Source: Gracilibacillus oryzae
GTDB taxonomy: Bacteria; Bacillota; Bacilli; Bacillales; Amphibacillaceae
NCBI RefSeq assembly: GCF_009498735.1
Contig: NZ_ML762426.1
Coordinates: forward strand, 253,810-308,217
DNA length: 54,408 nt
Reading direction: 5' to 3'
Shown: in pieces, positions 48,616-54,408 of the stretch
Position numbering within the stretch: position 1 is the stretch's first letter
How the letters are laid out: each line of letters opens with the position of its first letter
Notes under the pieces: model-generated
What the model was told of the DNA's origin: nothing
Seen by the model: only the letters and a program-made list of their open reading frames with translations
The model's database searches: none
Translations under genes and position numbers: made by a program

Positions 48616-50601
48616 CTATTGTAGGGTAAGCTCATCCTGATGGATAAAGCCTTCTTTGCCATCTACTGTCACATAATACCATTCTCCCTGCTGGAAGACT
48701 GTATTAACTTTTGCGTTTTTTTGCAGTTCGGCAATGACTTCATAACCTTGCTCTAATGCATCTGATCTAATGACAACATCATCTTTGTTTACGACTGCAT
48801 TGCCATCTTCTGCAGTTAAAGGCACATTGTTCGATCTTACAGGTGAATCGTCCTCTGTAGCGTCCGTATCTTCACCATTTTCCTGATCTACTGAATCAGT
48901 CGTTTCTTCGGCAGTGTCTTCGGTTGTTTGCTCATCTTTCTCTTCTGTATCAGGGTCTTGCTCTGTACTGGGAGTTTCTTCAGCTTGCATTTGCTTCATT
49001 TTTGCTTCTGTTACAAGATAGTCGCCATGCACCCAGCCAGTTTTGCCGTTTGCTGTAATCTTGTACCAGACATTGTTATGGCCGACGATCGTTACTTTTG
49101 TTCCTTCAGGCAATTGTGTAATCACATCATAGCTTGTGGTAGGACCTGTCCGGAAGTTCAAGTAATCAGCCGTTGTATATCTGATTTGACCAGCTAAGCT
49201 TGTATCAACAAAGTATTGTGCCAAACCTGTTGGCTTCGATGTTTTGCCAGGCTGATTGTTGAATGCCGGCACATCAAAGTGAAGTACTTTGTTATCAAGC
49301 AGGCTGTACATTGAATCCATTTTTTCTGATTGGATGGTTGCCCACATTACATGTGTTGCGTATTGCGGATATCCCGGGCTGTCCGGATTCCATCTCATTT
49401 TGTACAAGGTGTTCTGGCCATCATTTATATAGTTATTGGCAATATCTGTTGCCCCGCCAATAATCGCATCTTTTACCGTAAACCACTTGTTATCAAACGC
49501 GTATTTCGCGCCGCCTCTGATTGGGTTACTGTCTCGTGCGCCATATCCGTATACATTGTAAACAGTATGTTCTGCTTCTTCTTCTGACACAATGTTCCCT
49601 TTATCATCAACAGGAATTCCTTTTGCCAGACTGGAAGCACCATTGCCTGTTTCATGCAGAGCATGGGCAATCAGGTAGATTTCATTCACATTGTTTTTCT
49701 TTCCTGCTTCAATAAAGGCACTCGCCTGACCTGTTAATACACCTTTATTTGTCAGGATTTGTCTGTTAATTTCGTTTGCGTCACCGCCAGCAGTTTTCGA
49801 CAGATCAAGGAACTGGAAGAATCCGCTGGTTCCCTGTGTGAAGTTGCTAGGGTTGGCATAGTATTCTATCATTGCACTGCTGGCGATATAAATACCGGCA
49901 CCATCTGCTTTTGGTGTTCTTGTCATTTGTGTATTTACCATATCGGCAAAAGAATAATTATAGTGTGTCTTCTCTACAACGATTGTTTGCGGATTGTCTT
50001 TTTTATTAAGCAAGCGAACGATAACGGCTGCTGTTTCGCCTCTTGTTGTAAAATCTTTAGGTGCAAAACGATTGCCGCCTTTTCCAACCATGATGTTTAA
50101 GTGGAGCATAAACTTAACAGATGAATGGAATACAGGATTGATCTCGTTGTTATCCGCGAATGTCAGCGGCTTTTCCCCATAGGGAATTCCCTCGGCAGTT
50201 GCGGCACGGTGAAGAATGGAAGCCATCTCTTGTCTGGTAATATTGTCATTTGGCTTGAAGTCTCCGCCTGGATAACCGGAGATGAATCCATGGCTTGTCC
50301 CGATAGAAACGGCATCATAGTACCATTCCCCTTCCTTAACGTCTGAGAAGGTTTTGGTGTCTCCATTCGCAGACAGATCAAGGGCTCTTACTAGTAAAGA
50401 AGTGAATTCTGCTCTGGATACTTGTTTATCCGGCCTGTAGGTGCCATCTTCATAACCCTTGAACACGCCCTTGCTGACCAAGCTTCTTATCTGATCCTCA
50501 AAAAAGTGGCCAGAAAGATCATCTGCTGCAGATGCAACTCGTGGTGACAGGAATCCGAGAACTAATGATAGACTGAGTAGACAGGTAAAAAACTTTCTCA
50601 T
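48616..50601 (-). CDS. SLH-anchored N-acetylglucosaminidase with SH3 domains
   Basis: The 661-residue secreted protein has a signal peptide (1-25, ending VASAAD), three SLH domains (about 28-75, 90-138 and 150-198), a glucosaminidase domain (about 205-440) and two bacterial SH3 domains (about 475-535 and 595-661) joined by an acidic, Glu/Thr-rich linker. The glucosaminidase shows YIASSAMIEYYANPSNF, AHALHETGNGASSLAKG (the catalytic Glu is probably in HETGNG) and NVYGYGARDSNP. SLH domains attach to secondary wall polymer, so this enzyme trims peptidoglycan at the cell surface. The gene is divergent from the amidase; the two probably serve the same surface layer. TagA and the flippase lie downstream. 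Confidence 0.93.
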   Translation of the reverse strand: MRKFFTCLLSLSLVLGFLSPRVASAADDLSGHFFEDQIRSLVSKGVFKGYEDGTYRPDKQVSRAEFTSLLVRALDLSANGDTKTFSDVKEGEWYYDAVSIGTSHGFISGYPGGDFKPNDNITRQEMASILHRAATAEGIPYGEKPLTFADNNEINPVFHSSVKFMLHLNIMVGKGGNRFAPKDFTTRGETAAVIVRLLNKKDNPQTIVVEKTHYNYSFADMVNTQMTRTPKADGAGIYIASSAMIEYYANPSNFTQGTSGFFQFLDLSKTAGGDANEINRQILTNKGVLTGQASAFIEAGKKNNVNEIYLIAHALHETGNGASSLAKGIPVDDKGNIVSEEEAEHTVYNVYGYGARDSNPIRGGAKYAFDNKWFTVKDAIIGGATDIANNYINDGQNTLYKMRWNPDSPGYPQYATHVMWATIQSEKMDSMYSLLDNKVLHFDVPAFNNQPGKTSKPTGLAQYFVDTSLAGQIRYTTADYLNFRTGPTTSYDVITQLPEGTKVTIVGHNNVWYKITANGKTGWVHGDYLVTEAKMKQMQAEETPSTEQDPDTEEKDEQTTEDTAEETTDSVDQENGEDTDATEDDSPVRSNNVPLTAEDGNAVVNKDDVVIRSDALEQGYEVIAELQKNAKVNTVFQQGEWYYVTVDGKEGFIHQDELTLQ

Positions 50602-50908
50602 TTTGTGACTTTTCCTCCTTATAAATATGTAAGTTGACTGATGAGAAATCTGCTGAAAATATTTCCAATAGTCTATTGAAAATATTGCGGAGTGTGATAT
50701 ATTGTAATGAGTAAAACAATGGAAACGAATTAATCTAGTAATCTAGTAATCTTTCATTAACACAATTTCCCACACGCTCAAGCATACATCACTTTCTCCT
50801 TTTGGTAAAGAGGATATTATTCCTATTTTCCTCTAATTTTACAAATTGAGAAAATGCTAGTTTTCCATATACTACTAAACTATTTTACATAAGAAAGGAA
50901 AATGAAGA
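50602..50908. promoter_or_regulatory. Divergent promoter region between two SLH-hydrolase genes
   Basis: 307 bases without a gene. It is A/T-rich and includes a short tandem repeat AATCTAGTAATCTAGTAATC near 50733-50752. AAGAAAGGA precedes the amidase start at a normal distance, and AAGGAGG precedes the glucosaminidase start. No promoter element was chosen with confidence. Confidence 0.45.
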
Positions 50909-52336
50909 ATGCAGAAGAAAGTTCTATGCTCCGCCCTGTTTTTGATGGTGTTATCCCTCGCTGTTTTTGGCCAGGCAGTATCAGCGAAATCATTACCGGA
51001 TGTTCCGGAAAAGTATGCTGACATGATTAACCCTTTAATTGAAGAAGGGATTATCAGCGGGTACACAGACGGTACGTTCAAGCCAAATAATGAAGTAACA
51101 AGAGCTGAGGCAGCAACGATGATTGGAAAGGCACTAGATTTAAATGGTGATCAAACATCATCCAGCTTGTTTACAGATGTGGACGCATCCCATTTTGCCT
51201 CAGGTTATATCGAATCCGCTGTTAAAGAAAAAATTGTACTAGGTTATCCTAACGGCGAATTCAGACCAGAAAATTCGATTAACAGGGGAGAAATGGCGAT
51301 CATTATTTCCCGTGCGTTTGATCTGAGTGAAACTGCAGAAATCAGTTTTTCCGATGTTGCGGGCACGAATTACGAAGTAGAGGTAAGTAAAGTTTACGCA
51401 AGCGGAATTGTCTCAGGATACCCTGACGGCACATTCAGACCAGACAAGTCCATTAATCGGGCAGAGTTCTCGATCATGATGTACAATGCGCTGAACCCGG
51501 TTGTTGATAAGCCGCAGCCAAAGCCGGATCCAGAGCCTAAGCCAGAACCGAAACCTGAGCCAAAGCCAAAGCCAGAACCGGACAAGCCGATAGCAGTAAA
51601 ATATGTGAATGTTACAACATCACTTAATGTGCGCAGCGGGCCTGGTACATCTTACGCAAAAGTTGGCAGTTTATACCGAAACAATCAAGTAAACGTAATG
51701 AAATATGCCGGAGATTGGGCGCAAATTCAATCAGGCACGATAAAAGGTTATGTACATACAGATTATTTAATGGATAAAAAAGAAGAACTAAGAGGTATTA
51801 TTGCAATTGATGCAGGTCACGGTGATCAAGATCCAGGAGCTGTAGCAAATGGTGTCAGAGAGAAGGATCTGAACCTTGATGTTGCGAAATATGTCCAAAA
51901 ATATCTGGAAGCAGAAGGCATCAAAGTGATCATGACAAGAACAGATGATACGTTCCTATCACTGGGCAGGCGTGTGGAAGTTGCAGAGAATGCGAATGCT
52001 GATGCGTTTATCAGTATCCATGCCAATGCCGCAACAGCAAGTGCTAATGGAACAGAAACTTATTATTCTGCAGCTTCATTAAATAGCAGAGCAGCAGACA
52101 GCAAGCAGTTAGCAGGATTTGTTCAGACAAGGTTAGTTAAGGCATTAGGTACAAATGATCGTGGCGTGAAAGAAGCTGGATTCCAGGTAATCAAAAATAC
52201 TTCCTTGCCTTCCGCACTTGTAGAATTAGGTTTCTTAACAAACCAAGGTGATGTAAAAATCTTGCTTGCTAAAAAAGAAGAAGCAGGAAAAGCAATTGCA
52301 CAAGGAATCATGGATTATATGAATTGGAAGGAATAA
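50909..52336 (+). CDS. SLH-anchored N-acetylmuramoyl-L-alanine amidase
   Basis: The 475-residue protein has a signal peptide (1-26), three SLH domains (about 28-75, 88-135 and 145-192), a Pro/Lys/Glu-rich linker of KPEP-type repeats (about 195-228), an SH3 domain (about 230-285, NVRSGPGTSYAKVG) and an Amidase_3 domain (about 295-475). The zinc site is expected in IAIDAGHGDQDPGA and SIHANAA, and the catalytic Glu in ALVELGFLTN. This enzyme cuts the amide bond between muramic acid and L-alanine. It lies 4 bases before the protease gene, so both are one operon. The sequence of SLH motifs (EGIISGYTDGTFKPN) resembles those of the neighbours, so the set probably shares ancestry. Confidence 0.94.
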   Translation: MQKKVLCSALFLMVLSLAVFGQAVSAKSLPDVPEKYADMINPLIEEGIISGYTDGTFKPNNEVTRAEAATMIGKALDLNGDQTSSSLFTDVDASHFASGYIESAVKEKIVLGYPNGEFRPENSINRGEMAIIISRAFDLSETAEISFSDVAGTNYEVEVSKVYASGIVSGYPDGTFRPDKSINRAEFSIMMYNALNPVVDKPQPKPDPEPKPEPKPEPKPKPEPDKPIAVKYVNVTTSLNVRSGPGTSYAKVGSLYRNNQVNVMKYAGDWAQIQSGTIKGYVHTDYLMDKKEELRGIIAIDAGHGDQDPGAVANGVREKDLNLDVAKYVQKYLEAEGIKVIMTRTDDTFLSLGRRVEVAENANADAFISIHANAATASANGTETYYSAASLNSRAADSKQLAGFVQTRLVKALGTNDRGVKEAGFQVIKNTSLPSALVELGFLTNQGDVKILLAKKEEAGKAIAQGIMDYMNWKE

Positions 52337-52340
52337 TGAA

Positions 52341-53981
52341 TTGAAAAAACTATTTTTAATCATCGCTTTATTTCTTTTTGTCACAACGAACAGCCTGGAA
52401 ATAGAGGCAAGTGAAGAGTCTGCAGAAACAAGAGTAATCGCAGGTTTTGACAAGTCGATTGATTTATCTGTTCTTGAAGGAATCCCATATCAATTGCATC
52501 ATACACATGACAGCATTGATGCTGTATCCATCTCGTTACCATCCGATTATGTTGATGGCTTATCAAAGATAGACGAAATAGACTGGGTAGAAAATGATCA
52601 GGTAGTCAAAACAAACTTCCAATCGTTAAGCTGGGCGAATGATGTAATCAGCAGTAATTTCTATCAGGATAACAGCATAACAGGGAAAGGTGTCGAAATC
52701 GGTGTGATTGATACAGGAATAAGAATGGACCATCCAGATTTAAACGTAGTAGATGGTGTGAGTTTTGTTGAAGGAATGTCCTCCTATGAAGATAATAATG
52801 GTCACGGTACGCATGTTGCAGGTATTATTGGTGCACTGAATAATGATGAAGGTGTCGTAGGCGTTGCACCAGATACTGACCTTTACGCGATCAAATCATT
52901 GGACATTAACGGAGAAGGACGACAGGCGGATATTATCGAAGGGGTTGAATGGGCAATCGCACAAGACTTGGATATTATCAATCTAAGTGTGACAACTCCA
53001 ATCCCGTCGATAGCATTAAAAAAAGCAGTCGAAGCAGCAGATGAAGCAGGAATCCTGGTTGTCGCAGCTTCCGGAAATGCAGAAGATGGAGAAGGACAAA
53101 TTACCGATGATGTCCTCTTCCCCTCACGTTTTTCCAGTGTGATAAGTGTTGGCGCGATTGATAAAAGATTAGAGAAAACCTACTTTTCCTATCAGGGCGC
53201 GTCACTGGACTTTGTCGCACCAGGTGAAGATATCTACAGTACGTATTTCGAAGCCCCTGATTATATTACAATGAGCGGAACATCAATGGCCGCGCCGTAT
53301 GTTACAGGGATATTGGCACTATATAAAGAAGTGTATCCAGATATGGACAATCAGTCGCTGATAAAAATTGTCCAAAACAAAGCCAAAGATATTGGCGCAA
53401 AAGGCAGAGACGATGTATACGGCTATGGATTGATTCAAGGACCGGACAGCTGGTTCTGGGATGTTGATCCATCCAGCTGGTTCGCAGATTATGTCTATTT
53501 ATTACGCCAGTCTGAATATATCGGCGGCTATCCTGACGGCTCCTATCAGGCAGAAAATCAAATTACAAGAGGAGAAGTCGCAACAGTGATTGGTTCCATT
53601 TTAGAAATGGACGGAACAAACCGCTTAACGGACTTCACTGACGTAAACCTCGATTACTTTGCTTCAGGATATATTGATTCCCTGACAGCAGCTAATATTG
53701 TCTCAGGTTATCCAAACAAGACATTTATGCCGGAAAAAGCAATCACAAGAGGAGAAGCAGCAGTCCTCATCCAAACCGCTTTTTCATTAAATGCCGACAG
53801 CGAGAATCAGTTCGGTGACGTGAATGCTGACAGATTCTATGCAGATGCCGTCAATGATCTAGCAGTGCTGGACATCATATCAGGTTATCCGAACGGTCAG
53901 TTTAAGCCGGAAAATCAAATATCAAGAGCAGAATTTTCCGTTATGGTCGGGAAAATTTTAGACGAAGCGTTTCAGAGTTAG
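52341..53981 (+). CDS. SLH-anchored subtilisin-type serine protease
   Basis: The 546-residue protein starts with a signal peptide (about 1-24) and an I9-type inhibitor propeptide (about 30-88, TRVIAGFDKS, DEIDWVENDQVV). The S8 domain (about 100-360) has the complete triad: Asp124 in VIDTGIRMDHP, His155 in NGHGTHVAG and Ser315 in MSGTSMAAPYVTG. Three SLH domains (about 375-546) end the protein at the C-terminus, unlike the two hydrolases, in which they are at the N-terminus. It would be bound to the wall by the polymer, not by sortase. The start is TTG at 52341 with GGAAGGA about 10 bases upstream; the ATG at 52336 leads only to a short frame. It is co-transcribed with the amidase. Confidence 0.93.
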   Translation: MKKLFLIIALFLFVTTNSLEIEASEESAETRVIAGFDKSIDLSVLEGIPYQLHHTHDSIDAVSISLPSDYVDGLSKIDEIDWVENDQVVKTNFQSLSWANDVISSNFYQDNSITGKGVEIGVIDTGIRMDHPDLNVVDGVSFVEGMSSYEDNNGHGTHVAGIIGALNNDEGVVGVAPDTDLYAIKSLDINGEGRQADIIEGVEWAIAQDLDIINLSVTTPIPSIALKKAVEAADEAGILVVAASGNAEDGEGQITDDVLFPSRFSSVISVGAIDKRLEKTYFSYQGASLDFVAPGEDIYSTYFEAPDYITMSGTSMAAPYVTGILALYKEVYPDMDNQSLIKIVQNKAKDIGAKGRDDVYGYGLIQGPDSWFWDVDPSSWFADYVYLLRQSEYIGGYPDGSYQAENQITRGEVATVIGSILEMDGTNRLTDFTDVNLDYFASGYIDSLTAANIVSGYPNKTFMPEKAITRGEAAVLIQTAFSLNADSENQFGDVNADRFYADAVNDLAVLDIISGYPNGQFKPENQISRAEFSVMVGKILDEAFQS

Positions 53982-53984
53982 TGA

Positions 53985-54021
53985 GAGTCCTTTCACCTTG
54001 GTGGTGAGAGGGCTTTTTTTT
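53985..54021 (+). terminator. Terminator of the amidase-protease operon
   Basis: AGTCCTTTCACC pairs with GGTGAGAGGGCT (two G-T pairs) and is followed by nine T. Confidence 0.88.
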
Positions 54022-54028
54022 TGTTGTG

Positions 54029-54320
54029 TGGAGGAGGAGGTGAGGTGGATGCCGTGAGTGGGCTGGAGAGCGGGCGTGAAGATGTTTGGGAGGAGGCTGA
54101 TTGCTTTGAGAGTTTCGCGGAGGAGAAGTGAAGGTATTCAGAAGGAGTCTGAATGCCATGAGAGGAGCGGGAAGGAGAAGCGAAGGCATTCAGAAGGAGT
54201 CTGAATGCCATGAGGGGAACGGGAAGGAGGGGTGAAGGTATTCAGAAGGAGTCTGAATGCCATGAGGGGAGCAGGGAGGAGAAGTGAAGGTATTTAGAAG
54301 GAGTCTGAATGCCATGAGGG
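54029..54320. repeat. Array 4: six 52-bp palindromic repeats
   Basis: Units begin at 54029 and 54081 (both degenerate), 54133, 54185, 54237 and 54289, exactly 52 bp apart. The core GGCATTCAGA-AGGAG-TCTGAATGCC is a perfect inverted repeat of 10-bp arms in the unit at 54185 and nearly so in the others. The linker is purine-rich on the plus strand (GGGAAGGAGAAGCGAA). The arm sequence is unlike those of arrays 1-3, but the period and the linker style are the same. The final 90 bases of the window, after the array, show no gene. Confidence 0.9.
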
Positions 54321-54408
54321 GAGTGAGTCAGGGTTAAGCCAGTATAATTGTGTAAAAAGAAAAGCCATTATAGCTTTCCTCATGATACAATGTTTTCAAC
54401 CACGATAA

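Noticed and set aside
51394-51585. Gly/Ser-rich minus-strand frame opposite the amidase linker
   Set aside because: It is the complement of the KPEP repeats in the real amidase gene.

Overview
The window looks like a chromosomal segment of a low-GC, endospore-forming, Gram-positive member of the Bacillaceae. Evidence: AGGAGG-type ribosome binding sites throughout, a small acid-soluble spore protein gene (sspP), a Fur box and a BirA box of the Bacillus type, a TagA-type teichoic acid enzyme, S-layer-homology (SLH) wall proteins and an LPXTG-like surface protein. My impression is of a halotolerant genus near Gracilibacillus or Virgibacillus, but the sequence alone does not prove the genus. No rRNA, tRNA, CRISPR array, prophage or intact insertion sequence was recognised.

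Layout. 1-8.6 kb: the C-terminus of a LytTR regulator, then mostly single genes (Nudix hydrolase, two alpha/beta hydrolases, P-loop kinase-like protein, sspP, a Fur-controlled FAD oxidoreductase, GNAT acetyltransferase, aminoglycoside-phosphotransferase-like kinase, DUF523, DUF1259). 8.6-13.1 kb: a flavodoxin and a membrane-anchored serine hydrolase embedded among three arrays of 52-bp stem-loop repeats and two gene remnants. 13.1-20.1 kb: a copper-handling cluster (DUF305, CPH-type ATPase CopB, YdhK and CueP lipoproteins, a two-component system, a Cys-rich copper-storage protein), with a shared TGCA-N7-TGG motif in its intergenic regions. 20.2-26.4 kb: corA, then two SulP transporter/UspA pairs facing outward from a resolvase-like gene that has lost its catalytic serine. 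26.5-30.1 kb: a persulfide/sulfite detoxification operon (DsrE, TusA-rhodanese, CstB-like dioxygenase, TusA, TauE) with CstR/CsoR-like operators. 30.6-34.4 kb: a MutS2-like protein without an Smr domain, and bioB-bioY behind a BirA operator. 34.8-36.2 kb: two small membrane proteins. 36.5-46.2 kb: a module of a SARP-like response regulator, a 1608-residue Cna-type adhesin and a hybrid histidine kinase, flanked by a duplicated 3' end of the flippase gene. 46.2-54 kb: flippase, tagA, and three SLH wall proteins (glucosaminidase, amidase, subtilisin), then a fourth 52-bp array.

The most unusual features are (i) four unrelated-looking intergenic arrays that all keep a period of 52 bp, about five helical turns, with a stem-loop and a purine-rich plus-strand linker; (ii) the adhesin/two-component module bounded by a 132-bp duplication that is about 92% identical, which suggests a horizontally acquired insertion; (iii) a putative operator of three 11-bp direct repeats, the geometry expected for a SARP-type regulator, in front of the adhesin; and (iv) the catalytically degenerate resolvase between the mirrored SulP-UspA pairs. 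Family names were assigned by recognising motifs by eye; no database search was possible.
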